Source: Bacteroidia bacterium (GTDB lineage: Bacteria > Bacteroidota > Bacteroidia > J057). Taken from it: 64,000 nucleotides of DNA. The notes below the pieces were generated by a model. That model did no database searches. It saw only the letters and a list, made by a program, of their open reading frames with translations, and was not told the DNA's origin. This document shows positions 18,611 to 26,889 of this stretch, one piece after another. The DNA is taken from positions 4,092,001-4,156,000 of the forward strand of contig JAWPMV010000001.1 in the NCBI GenBank assembly GCA_033391075.1, written 5' to 3'. Made by a program: the position numbers and the translations under genes. Each line of letters starts with the position of its first letter. Position 1 is the stretch's first letter.

Positions 18611-19351
18611 CTATAGCTCCGATATCTGCTGCATCACCTGGCTCTTCTTACGACTACTGACTGGCACATTAGAATCATCTGCCATGACGATATACCCACC
18701 ATCGATCTTCACGAATTCACGAATGTACTCAGTATTGACCAGGTGGGATTGATGGACGCGCATGAAACCAGAATCGCTCAGCATGCCATCAAATTCTTTC
18801 AGGGTTTTGGTAACGAGCAATTGCCGACCTCCTTTGAAATAGAAGATGGTATAATTAGTACTGGATTCGCAGCGAATGATTTCCGACAAATGGACGACAT
18901 GAATCTTTTCCAGGGTGTTGAGTGCCAGACGATTCATAGGTTTTTTCTCCTTTACATTGTCCAAAAGGAGGTCTAGTCGTTCTTGTTGGCTTCCCAGGGA
19001 CTTACGGGCCTTTTCTACGGCAGCCAAAAGATCATCAGGGTCTATGGGTTTGAGAAGATAATCAATGGCTGAAAAACGAAAAGCCTGGATTGCATAGGCA
19101 TCCGAAGCAGTAGTAAAGATGACACCGAAATTGATTTCCCCAAATATTTCCAGCAAATCAAATCCACTTCCATCCGGCATTTGTATATCCAGAAAAACGA
19201 TCTGAGGTTTCTTTTCACGGATCAATTTAGCACCCTTTACTACCCCTTCCGCTTCTCCTATGATCTCCAGTTCCGGGCAGTAGCTGGCCAGATCAGCTGC
19301 CAAGGTATTTCTTGCTTCAGCTACATCATCAATAATTACTGCGGTCATCAT
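18611..19351 (-). CDS. LytTR-family response regulator
   Basis: 246 aa. N-terminal receiver domain (residues ~3-115) with acidic pocket D8/D9, phospho-acceptor D55 (FLDIQMPDGSGFDL) and the conserved Lys in DYLLKPID. C-terminal LytTR DNA-binding domain (~145-240: EIIRCESSTNYTIFYFKGG, GFMRVHQSHLVNTEYI). LytTR regulators usually pair with a membrane histidine kinase of the HisKA-7TM/YehU type; none is visible nearby, so the partner is elsewhere. It lies 23 bp after the LAS peptidase gene, probably the end of a five-gene operon from PspC. Confidence 0.93.
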   Translation of the reverse strand: MMTAVIIDDVAEARNTLAADLASYCPELEIIGEAEGVVKGAKLIREKKPQIVFLDIQMPDGSGFDLLEIFGEINFGVIFTTASDAYAIQAFRFSAIDYLLKPIDPDDLLAAVEKARKSLGSQQERLDLLLDNVKEKKPMNRLALNTLEKIHVVHLSEIIRCESSTNYTIFYFKGGRQLLVTKTLKEFDGMLSDSGFMRVHQSHLVNTEYIREFVKIDGGYIVMADDSNVPVSSRKKSQVMQQISEL

Positions 19352-19374
19352 AGTACGAAGCTAGGAAATTATCA

Positions 19375-20208
19375 TCACAACTGCACGTGGAGATGGTCAT
19401 CATGCCTTACCGCCCTGCAACCATGAAATCGCACCTTATTATAATTAAGGCCAAGTCTCTGTTTAAGATGGGGTTCCAGGAGAATTTTTCCCGCTCTGGA
19501 ATCATTCACCAAAATTCTCACATAGGCTTTCATCCGAATTTCATCCAAAATCATTTTCTCTTCTGAAGTAGAGGGCATAAAGCGAGACATCAGATCGTAC
19601 TGCCAATATCCTTGCTTTACACAATCTGCTGCTTTATCAATCTCTCCTTTTCTGGGCAAATCAGATCCTCCATAGCCCATAAAATTACGGGCCGTTCTAT
19701 GAAGTGCATCCCCACTTTCAGCATCTTTATATAAAAAGGCTATGTCTGCTTTCTTTCCATCCGAGTGACTTAGATGGGGGACTAAGGGAAAACCCTTGAG
19801 GAAGGCTAGATTGGCATCCATATAAGCAATTACAGTCCCAGGATATTTCGCCTGCATCTTATCAGCACTATCCTGAAGTAAATCCTTCAATTCTGGACTC
19901 ACATAATGTCGATTAAGAATGGCAGTAAAATAATTGAGAGGCTTTAGGTTTCCACTCAAGGGCAAAGGTACTCTTCCAAATGGTTTGGCGAGTAGGGGTA
20001 GAAGTATAAAACTGATGCAAAGATAGAAGAGCGTAAATCCAGCTATTTTCGCCAGAATTCTCTTTGACCTTTCCGGAAAGTGTTTTTTAAAATAAGGGCG
20101 AAAGCCTATGAATAATATATAAATAAGTCCTCCTAGCTGGGTGAGGATCGTCAATAATACGAAAGCCAGCAGACGTAAAAGCATACGAAAAAATCTGGCG
20201 AGGCTCAT
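19375..20208 (-). CDS. Membrane protein with LAS-type (M15/M74-like) peptidase domain
   Basis: 277 aa. Two membrane helices lie at residues ~10-36 and ~52-74. The C-terminal domain has the zinc-ligand pattern of LAS peptidases: H148-x6-D155 in SHSDGKKADIAF and H272-x-H274 at the extreme C-terminus (RHDDHLHVQL). This fits a peptidoglycan endopeptidase or D,D-carboxypeptidase of the M15/M74 (MepA) group tethered to the inner membrane. The name is an inference from these ligands; overall identity to a known family could not be tested. Its position next to an FtsE-like ATPase and PspC is consistent with envelope maintenance. Confidence 0.65.
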   Translation of the reverse strand: MSLARFFRMLLRLLAFVLLTILTQLGGLIYILFIGFRPYFKKHFPERSKRILAKIAGFTLFYLCISFILLPLLAKPFGRVPLPLSGNLKPLNYFTAILNRHYVSPELKDLLQDSADKMQAKYPGTVIAYMDANLAFLKGFPLVPHLSHSDGKKADIAFLYKDAESGDALHRTARNFMGYGGSDLPRKGEIDKAADCVKQGYWQYDLMSRFMPSTSEEKMILDEIRMKAYVRILVNDSRAGKILLEPHLKQRLGLNYNKVRFHGCRAVRHDDHLHVQL

Positions 20209-20234
20209 TTTATAATTGGCTTGGGAAGGAATCC

Positions 20235-20951
20235 CTATTGATAAAGCGGCGAATTGAGGAGGAATTCCTCAGTATCATTGTGCCTGATCAATTTTCCTTC
20301 TTTTATCTCAAGGATGCGGGAGGGGAACTTCTGGATTAAGGGATAGTCATGGGTAATGATCAATATGGCCGTACCATCTCTATTGATCTCTTGCAAGAGT
20401 CGCATAATTTCCATGCCTGCAGTTGGATCCAGATTCCCCGTAGGCTCATCAGCAATCAGGAGTTTGGGATCATTGATAAGAGAGCGGGCAATGGCTACTC
20501 TTTGTTGCTCCCCACCGGAAAGTTGGTAAGGATAAGCTTTCCCTTTACCTGCCATCCCCACTCGAATCAATACATCATTGAGTTTCTCCTTCATCGAGGA
20601 GCGATTTTTCCATCCCGAAGCCTTTAAAGCAAAAATGATATTTTCATTTACCGTTTTGTTGGGAAGGAGTTGAAAGTCCTGGAAAACGATTCCCAGCTTT
20701 CTCCTCAATAATGGGATCTGTTTTTTCTCAATATTATGTACAGAGAAAGAATCTACCTGAATAAAACCAGCATCGGGCTTAACATCTGCATAGATCAGGC
20801 GGGAGAAGGTACTCTTACCAGCACCTGTCTTACCAACCAGGTATACCCATTCACCCAAATTGATCTCACTCGAAATACCGTCAAGGACTTTTTGACCTCC
20901 AAAGGATACGGAGATCTCGTGCATGTGTACAATGATTCTGGTTCCTAACAT
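20235..20951 (-). CDS. ftsE: FtsE-like ABC transporter ATP-binding protein
   Basis: 238 aa. Walker A GKTGAGKST (residues 40-48), Q-loop in VFQDFQLLPNKTVNENI, signature LSGGEQQRVAIARSL, Walker B LLIADEPTGNLD and a switch His in ITHD. Length and LRRKLGIVFQDFQLLP match FtsE, which with FtsX controls septal peptidoglycan hydrolases through EnvC-type activators. No ftsX is adjacent; the permease at 60194-61483 looks LolC/E-like. An EnvC-like protein is encoded at 14707-15882. The start may be Met10 (20924), because MHEISVSFGG aligns better with FtsE. Confidence 0.85.
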   Translation of the reverse strand: MLGTRIIVHMHEISVSFGGQKVLDGISSEINLGEWVYLVGKTGAGKSTFSRLIYADVKPDAGFIQVDSFSVHNIEKKQIPLLRRKLGIVFQDFQLLPNKTVNENIIFALKASGWKNRSSMKEKLNDVLIRVGMAGKGKAYPYQLSGGEQQRVAIARSLINDPKLLIADEPTGNLDPTAGMEIMRLLQEINRDGTAILIITHDYPLIQKFPSRILEIKEGKLIRHNDTEEFLLNSPLYQ

Positions 20952-20964
20952 GGGTCGCTTTTGC

Positions 20965-21180
20965 TCAGACTTCTACCTTCGTGATCTTGCCATAATCTTC
21001 CATATCGTCTATGGCTTTCTGGATAATGGCAGCCTGATCAGGATTGGGGACAACCTTACTCAGACGTTCTTTTCTATTGGGACGAAAATACCCAACCAGG
21101 GTAAGATTCTCATCTCTCAATTGAATATAGTCCGGGATTTTGGCTTTCCCTTTCACCTTCATGAGGTAGTAGGTTGGCAT
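20965..21180 (-). CDS. Conserved-looking 71-residue protein upstream of ftsE
   Basis: 71 aa, soluble and charged, no signal peptide; the ATG at 21180 is 4 bp after the PspC stop and its own stop is 13 bp before ftsE, so it is embedded in the operon. The sequence (IPDYIQLRDENLTLVGYFRPNRKERL) has no motif I recognise. Tight packing, coding-type composition and a lack of competing frames support a real gene. Role unknown. Confidence 0.7.
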   Translation of the reverse strand: MPTYYLMKVKGKAKIPDYIQLRDENLTLVGYFRPNRKERLSKVVPNPDQAAIIQKAIDDMEDYGKITKVEV

Positions 21181-21184
21181 CTAT

Positions 21185-21937
21185 CTAGTTTTTGAATATA
21201 TCTCTATTCGTTCCGGCATTCCCGCCTGTTCCTGGTTTGGAACCCCGGTAACCGAACATGTCGTCATAATTGGTCGGAAGGACCATTGAGAGCAAGAGAT
21301 ACACAAAGATAGAAGCACCACCCGAAGCGAATAGGGAGGCGATGAAGGCAAAACGAATCAATACGGCAGAGATGCCAAAGTAATCCGCAATACCGCCTGC
21401 GACTCCGGAGAATACCCGATTGCTTCTGGAACGACGGAGACCTTTTTGTCTACCGGTCGTGAAGGTTTCGGCTCTTCGATAGTCGGTGCGATTTCGAGTG
21501 CTTCTATAAGAATTTTCAGTAGAGCGATCCTGTGTACGGGAACGACTCTTTTCTTCGTTTCTTGGGGGTGGCGGAGGTGCCGGTTTTGTCTTACGATATA
21601 CGTTAAGTGCCGGGAAATTGAGTTCTTTCTTGCGGAAAGCGAGTCTCATGGTTTTGAAAAAACCATATCCCAGTGCAAGGTATCCGATTACAGAAAGGAT
21701 GGGTACAAGCGCTTCAAAGAGATCCCCGATAACGGGAACCGTTCCTGCAAAGATGGTCGTAACCAGGAGACCGGCTCCTGCTACCAGCGCCATCATACCT
21801 GCAGCCCCTAATTGCGTACCCTGATCTTTAGCGACCTCTTCTTCCGCTTCTCTGATCTTTTCTATGTCATCATACATCAAAGAGGTGTCGAACTCTTCGA
21901 TTATGCTACTTCTTCTTCTTGATCTTTCTCTGGCCAT
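21185..21937 (-). CDS. PspC domain-containing membrane protein
   Basis: 250 aa. The N-terminus is cytosolic and acidic, followed by two hydrophobic segments (~44-72 and ~76-100), a basic Arg/Ser/Thr-rich linker (~115-165) and a C-terminal PspC domain (RSNRVFSGVAGGIADYFGISAVLIRFAFIASLFASGG, then a membrane helix FVYLLLSMVLP). PspC domains act in envelope-stress signalling. It is first gene of the PspC-71aa-FtsE-LAS peptidase-LytTR run, with gaps of 4 to 26 bp. Confidence 0.88.
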   Translation of the reverse strand: MARERSRRRSSIIEEFDTSLMYDDIEKIREAEEEVAKDQGTQLGAAGMMALVAGAGLLVTTIFAGTVPVIGDLFEALVPILSVIGYLALGYGFFKTMRLAFRKKELNFPALNVYRKTKPAPPPPPRNEEKSRSRTQDRSTENSYRSTRNRTDYRRAETFTTGRQKGLRRSRSNRVFSGVAGGIADYFGISAVLIRFAFIASLFASGGASIFVYLLLSMVLPTNYDDMFGYRGSKPGTGGNAGTNRDIFKN

Positions 21938-22086
21938 ATATTTTGTGAGGAAATACGATTACAGTTCTTCACCTATAGTTTACGCAGAAATTTCGATAAG
22001 TTTTCAAGAAAATCAAAATGAGTAGGTCTTTCCTGAAATTATTTATTTGATTTTGCTGAATTAGTCAAGGGATAGGAACGTTTTTG

Positions 22087-22196
22087 CGTGTTGGAGTGTT
22101 AGGGTGTTAGCGTTTTAGAGAGGGTGTTCAGGTGTTCTTGTATTCTCGTGTTCTGGAAAAATCACTAGAACACGAGAACACCAGCGCACTATAACA
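22087..22196. repeat. Dispersed intergenic repeat, copy B
   Basis: GTGTT-containing words recur on the left (GTGTTGGAGTGTTAGGGTGTT at 22089 onward, GGTGTTCAGGTGTTC at ~22124) and AACAC words on the right (22167-22196), forming a long imperfect palindrome. The core 22151-22181 matches copy A at 29 of 31 bases. It lies immediately downstream of the CHAT gene end (22189, minus strand). Confidence 0.7.
22143..22178. terminator. Perfect 12-bp hairpin downstream of CHAT protein 1
   Basis: TTCTCGTGTTCT (22143-22154) pairs with AGAACACGAGAA (22167-22178), loop of 12 nt (GGAAAAATCACT). It is the centre of repeat copy B and begins 11 bp beyond the CHAT stop on the minus strand. There is no clear T-run, so it may be a repeat structure acting as a terminator or mRNA 3' stabiliser. 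Confidence 0.5.
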
Positions 22197-25100
22197 CTTT
22201 CTTTTGGCTGCTATATCTTCTTAATACTGCATAGATCACGAGTAATAAGAAAAAGCCTATGGCCAGCATCCACCAATTCTTTTCGAACCAATTGTCTTCG
22301 ACGATGGGTTTGTCATCTCCGATGAGGGTAAAGCCTGCCCAGTAGAAGGGGTGGGCGTCAGCATGTTCGTTTAGATAATCAAGTTTGGCGAGTTGGAGGG
22401 CTTCGTCTTTGCCTTTGCCATCGGCGAGGTGCTGGTAGAAGCTTTCCATGAGGCGACGGGTAGCCGATTCCTGCACTTGCCAAAGGGACATGACCGTATT
22501 CGGACTACCGGCATGTGCAAAGGCTCGGGCCAGGGACATGATCCCCTCCCCTGCCTGGATTTTGCCTAAGCCCGTTTGGCAGGCTGACATAACGACCAAT
22601 TCGGCATTAAGTCGCATATTGTAGATCTCATAGGCATGGAGTATTCCTTCATTAGTTGGGTTGGTGCTATCAGATATTCCAGCAGCCTCCAGCATCGATC
22701 GAGGTGTGAAAGCCAAACCGGAATACATAGGATCACAATCATCTGTAAATCCATGCATGGTTAAATGAAGGATACGATAATCATTGGCTATCTCTTTGAA
22801 GCGGGCTTCGCTGGCATTGAGGGTATCGAAGCGGGTCCCATTTATATTTGCCAGAATTTCATCCAGTTCCTGGCTAGACTGCGCTAGGTCTACGAAATCA
22901 TCTTCATCAGGAAGTTCACATGTTTCTCCTCCTGCACTTTTAAAGGCTTGCACCAATTGGGATTTACTCATATAGGAAGGGGCAAAGGCAGCCATTAGGG
23001 CTTTATCTTCTGTTTCCTTGTCTTCCAGCAATTTCATCAGGGTAGCTGAGTAGGCCTGACGGATACTGAATTTCTTCATAAGAAATGGATAGCTGCGATA
23101 GTCGTAGATATCCTGCGGATACTCAGTCAATAGAGCATCCCAGGGAAGATAGCCAAGCTTGCCATCGGGAACGATGATGAGTTGGGGTTTTCCTTCGTGA
23201 GTAATTGGTTTTAATGAGTCCAGCAGCGGTTCTACAAGCACTTGGTACAAGTCATGAGCCTGCTGTGCATAATAGCTTCTAAATTCTTTATCGCTCTTGG
23301 GGGTAGTCTTTGAGCTCAGGAGAAATTGGTTTAATTCTACGTCGAAGTTTTCGGGTAAGTTGAGCTTTTGGAAGCTGACATCATCGCGATTGATGGCGAA
23401 GGCGTAAAGGGCGGTGTCTGTGCGGAAGTATTCGAGAAGGGTTTCTGAGGGAGAAAGGGTGGATTGGAGTTCCCCAAGGGAGATTACTTTTGTGTTGTAT
23501 TTGGAGCGTGCGAAGGCGGGGTGGGTTTCATTTAAATTTTCAATGATTTTATCATTTCGCTGGTGATAGTAATGAAGACTATCTTTGATTGAATTCTTAT
23601 TTAACTCCGTTTTAGAGAATCTTGAATCATCGAATTTTAATAATGACTTAAAATACAGAATTTTAGCTTCCAGGAAATGTAATTCATTCTCAATTTCATC
23701 GTTGGGCAAGAAGGTGGAAATCTTGCTCAATTCATTAAGATTAAGATATAAATCATTTGATTTAGCCTTTTCAGAAAACAAGAAACTTTGGTTCAATATT
23801 TTTTTGATCTCCTTTTTATTAGAAATTTCGTAGCCAGCCCAAATACCAATACCGTATATTTCTTTTCTTCCTTCCAGAAATGTAAACCTGTCCCTACCTT
23901 GATTAATTACCAATTTCATAGAATCGATAACTTGATCAGCCAGGGAACTTACTTTCATACTCTTTTCTAGAAGATCATAAGATTTATGGAATGTGTATGA
24001 TCGAGATAGGATTTTCGCCTTCATTTGGAGCGATAATAAAGAGTAAATATCTATGTCTTTCTCTTGTATATATTCAGACATAGATGGATAATTTTTTTCG
24101 AACTCTAAAAATTCAGTATCAACTAAACTTTTGTCAATATAGTTGACTGCGGAATCATAGCTTTCTATGTTAAAAAAGGCAGAAGAAATTCTTTCATCCA
24201 AGACCTTCTCTCTAAGACTTTTTTTCCCATTTGATGCTAGTAAAGATTTTGCCTTTTTATATTCTTTCAATGCCCTATGAAAATCATTCTTCAACAAGAA
24301 CAGGTCTCCAAAATACTGATAAAGCAAAGCTTGCTTAGGTTTATTTTCTATAAAATCCTTTGAGTATTTATATCCATCTAATGCCTTATTCAAAAATTGT
24401 TCTCCCTTATCTGTTTCTGCAGATTTTATAAATTTCATTGCAATTGTAAAATCAAAATCGGGAATCAATTTTGCCATATTGGGGCTAGATTTCAAAATCT
24501 CACTAGCTTCTTGGTAGTATCCTAAAATTTCTTCTATTTCCGTATGACCATAAGGAAGGTTTGCTAAATTTTGGAGAATTCTCAGTTTCTTATTTTTGTT
24601 CTTTTCAAAACCCAAATTCTCATACAGCCTAAACGATTTCTGGAATGCTTCTTTTGCCCTGGTAAAATTGTTTTGACTTAACCATGCATATGCGGAATAA
24701 TTAAGAATTTCGGCTTCTTTTGCCTTGGATACTTTCCTTGTAGAATAAATTTCATCGCTCCTTTTAAATGCCTTTAATGCAGCATAAGGTTTTTGTGAAT
24801 AAACCATATTCATGCCCAAATCTTGAAAGTACCTAGCCTTTCTAGGAGCATTCTCAGGGAAAAAATTTATAAGAATAGAATCTATTTTGGATAGATAATA
24901 CCGTGATTCTCTATACTTTCCCTTTGCAAGATATAACCATTGAAGTTTTGACAACAAATCAACTTCCAATGCATTTCCATAACTAGAATTTATAGGGAAG
25001 AACTCAATTAAATATGCAACATCCTCTATTTTTGTAATAACCTCATTTGAAATATTGTGTGAAATTTTAAGGTATTGACTCTTTATGAATTCGAGCGAAT

Positions 25101-25539
25101 CCAACCTATCCATCCCCATATTTAATTTAATCGCCAGGTTTATTTTTTCAATAGAACTGCTCCAATCTTGATCTCGAAGTGCTAGTCGTGCCTGATGATT
25201 AATATGTCTTATTAATGAAGAATTGGCCGTACCTTTACTTCCATCTGTGTTAGTTGATTTAAGCAGGCTATCTATAACATGGGTTCTACCCAATTCGAAA
25301 CAAGTTTCAATATAATTTTGAAAAGCTTCTTCACGATCGATTTTGGTGTTATTATCAATTGAGAAAAATTGTGCATAATGGTGATACGCACTGTCCCACA
25401 TGAATAAGTTGAAATATTCACTTGCTAATTCAATATTTGAATTAGAAACATTTAACAATTCCTTATCGTCCTGGGTATTCTCAGTCAGACAAGAAATAGT
25501 CAAAATCAAGAGTCCTGCTAAAAATACTCTAAAAGACAC
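22189..25539 (-). CDS. Exported TPR-CHAT (caspase-like) protein 1
   Basis: 1116 aa, GTG start (25539-25537) sharing its G with the TAG stop of the upstream lipoprotein gene, so it is translationally coupled. The N-terminus looks like a lipoprotein signal (LLILTISC, Cys17). Residues ~40-600 are helical TPR-like repeats. Residues ~700-1075 are a CHAT peptidase domain with candidate dyad His929 (LTMHG) and Cys987 (VVMSACQTGLG), then HPFYWAGFTLIGD. A C-terminal membrane helix (~1085-1105) is followed by a basic tail. CHAT proteins are caspase/separase relatives. The gene's last ~1.3 kb has normal GC while its 5' two-thirds is AT-rich. Confidence 0.9.
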   Translation of the reverse strand: MSFRVFLAGLLILTISCLTENTQDDKELLNVSNSNIELASEYFNLFMWDSAYHHYAQFFSIDNNTKIDREEAFQNYIETCFELGRTHVIDSLLKSTNTDGSKGTANSSLIRHINHQARLALRDQDWSSSIEKINLAIKLNMGMDRLDSLEFIKSQYLKISHNISNEVITKIEDVAYLIEFFPINSSYGNALEVDLLSKLQWLYLAKGKYRESRYYLSKIDSILINFFPENAPRKARYFQDLGMNMVYSQKPYAALKAFKRSDEIYSTRKVSKAKEAEILNYSAYAWLSQNNFTRAKEAFQKSFRLYENLGFEKNKNKKLRILQNLANLPYGHTEIEEILGYYQEASEILKSSPNMAKLIPDFDFTIAMKFIKSAETDKGEQFLNKALDGYKYSKDFIENKPKQALLYQYFGDLFLLKNDFHRALKEYKKAKSLLASNGKKSLREKVLDERISSAFFNIESYDSAVNYIDKSLVDTEFLEFEKNYPSMSEYIQEKDIDIYSLLSLQMKAKILSRSYTFHKSYDLLEKSMKVSSLADQVIDSMKLVINQGRDRFTFLEGRKEIYGIGIWAGYEISNKKEIKKILNQSFLFSEKAKSNDLYLNLNELSKISTFLPNDEIENELHFLEAKILYFKSLLKFDDSRFSKTELNKNSIKDSLHYYHQRNDKIIENLNETHPAFARSKYNTKVISLGELQSTLSPSETLLEYFRTDTALYAFAINRDDVSFQKLNLPENFDVELNQFLLSSKTTPKSDKEFRSYYAQQAHDLYQVLVEPLLDSLKPITHEGKPQLIIVPDGKLGYLPWDALLTEYPQDIYDYRSYPFLMKKFSIRQAYSATLMKLLEDKETEDKALMAAFAPSYMSKSQLVQAFKSAGGETCELPDEDDFVDLAQSSQELDEILANINGTRFDTLNASEARFKEIANDYRILHLTMHGFTDDCDPMYSGLAFTPRSMLEAAGISDSTNPTNEGILHAYEIYNMRLNAELVVMSACQTGLGKIQAGEGIMSLARAFAHAGSPNTVMSLWQVQESATRRLMESFYQHLADGKGKDEALQLAKLDYLNEHADAHPFYWAGFTLIGDDKPIVEDNWFEKNWWMLAIGFFLLLVIYAVLRRYSSQKKVL

Positions 25540-26354
25540 TACTCGTAAAATTCAATAAAATTCAGGATTTCGGGTATTTTCGAAGAATTGCAACGTATTC
25601 TCAAAAAGGAACTCTCATTCATCTTAATAATATAAGTCCTGATAAAGGTCTGATGTTCAAGGTAAAAGCCCTGGGTACTAAGTCCATTAGGACCTTTCAA
25701 ATCATAATTGACATCTACCCTGACTGGCTTAGGGTTAATATTATTATCAATTTGAATTTGATGATCATAATAATCTCGGATTTGGGTAAAAGCATCTGAG
25801 ACTCCTAAACTGCTATAATCAAACTTTGCAATAGTTATCCCGCTATCTGCATCAGCTTTTTGAAAATTAAAGTAAAGCAAATTCCCAGTTGGTATTGATT
25901 CCTCATTATTCACTTCATTTAATTCAAAAATAGACGCATAGATCCTTTCTGCATTTTCAGGATTGGCATCATGGTAGGCATCTCCACCACCTGGAGGAGG
26001 AGGTAAATTACAAGCAGGAAGGCCTTCATCAGGGCTAGCATTGCCATTTACAAAAATACCGGTGACTAAGGTATCATGTCCAATAAATGTATTATAATCC
26101 ACACCAACGGCTAATAATTCTCCACTCCATACATCATAAAAATTCCCCAAATCTCCGTAACAATCTTGGGAAGCTTCAGGACATTGTATGTTTCCACTTT
26201 CCATGCAGATCCGTAGTTTCACTGCAGGTGTATCAGGAAAACACGAAGTCTCACAATCTCCACAACACGTGCAGGATGACAAAATCCCACTGACTAATAA
26301 AACAATCAATAGGTTTTTATATCCCAATTTTACAAACTTATTTTTTGATTCCAT
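25539..26354 (-). CDS. Cys-rich lipoprotein of unknown function (CHAT operon)
   Basis: 271 aa from ATG 26354; the longer frame to 26375 begins with TTG and is less likely. Lipobox ILSSC is followed by a cluster of cysteines (CTCCGDCETSC). A proline/glycine stretch PPPPGGGD lies in the middle. The mature part is beta-rich and acidic with no family I recognise. Its stop overlaps the CHAT start by one base, and its start overlaps the preceding gene by 17 bp, so the three are one operon. Probably an outer-membrane lipoprotein partner or substrate of the CHAT protein (inference). Confidence 0.75.
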   Translation of the reverse strand: MESKNKFVKLGYKNLLIVLLVSGILSSCTCCGDCETSCFPDTPAVKLRICMESGNIQCPEASQDCYGDLGNFYDVWSGELLAVGVDYNTFIGHDTLVTGIFVNGNASPDEGLPACNLPPPPGGGDAYHDANPENAERIYASIFELNEVNNEESIPTGNLLYFNFQKADADSGITIAKFDYSSLGVSDAFTQIRDYYDHQIQIDNNINPKPVRVDVNYDLKGPNGLSTQGFYLEHQTFIRTYIIKMNESSFLRIRCNSSKIPEILNFIEFYE

Positions 26355-26886
26355 TGTAGTATGATTTTTTAGCAAAGTCGAAATTATCGGGGATCAATTT
26401 ATCTGATTGAAGCTGTTGAATGAGATTGTTAATGTATTCAATCAATATTGGATCCTGAGTTTTTCTCTTGGTTTTAGACAAATATTTACCATTGTAATTT
26501 GCTTGTATAGCTGCAATGGCTGTGATAGCTCTCAATCTTGCGATCTTATTGATATTATTAAGGTTTTCTATCGGAGATATAGGAGAAATTTTCAAATCAT
26601 TACTGTTGACCCAATCAATAAATTTAAATGAGATTATTTGGTATCTCTGATAAATATTTGCTATTAAATGTCGTGGCAAACCATACTCCACAACATCTTG
26701 CAAAAACGGAATGGCATCCTCCCCAAGAAGAAGAATCTGGTTTAACTCTCCATCAAGACATTCCTCACAAAGCAAAAATGGCATTGAATTACGTTCTATC
26801 AGACTTTTGTCTAATGGAACTACTTTTTTACTACAAGAGATTAAACTTATAGAAAACAGAATTACAATTGAACAGGTGAATTTCAT
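26338..26886 (-). CDS. Lipoprotein of unknown function (CHAT operon)
   Basis: 182 aa; signal peptide with lipobox SLISC (Cys near residue 18). The mature part is mostly helical (GEDAIPFLQDVVEYGLPRHLIANIYQ; IARLRAITAIAAIQAN), faintly like HEAT-type repeats. No family recognised. It starts 3 bp after the metzincin gene's stop and overlaps the next lipoprotein by 17 bp. Confidence 0.72.
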   Translation of the reverse strand: MKFTCSIVILFSISLISCSKKVVPLDKSLIERNSMPFLLCEECLDGELNQILLLGEDAIPFLQDVVEYGLPRHLIANIYQRYQIISFKFIDWVNSNDLKISPISPIENLNNINKIARLRAITAIAAIQANYNGKYLSKTKRKTQDPILIEYINNLIQQLQSDKLIPDNFDFAKKSYYNGIKK

Positions 26887-26889
26887 GTT

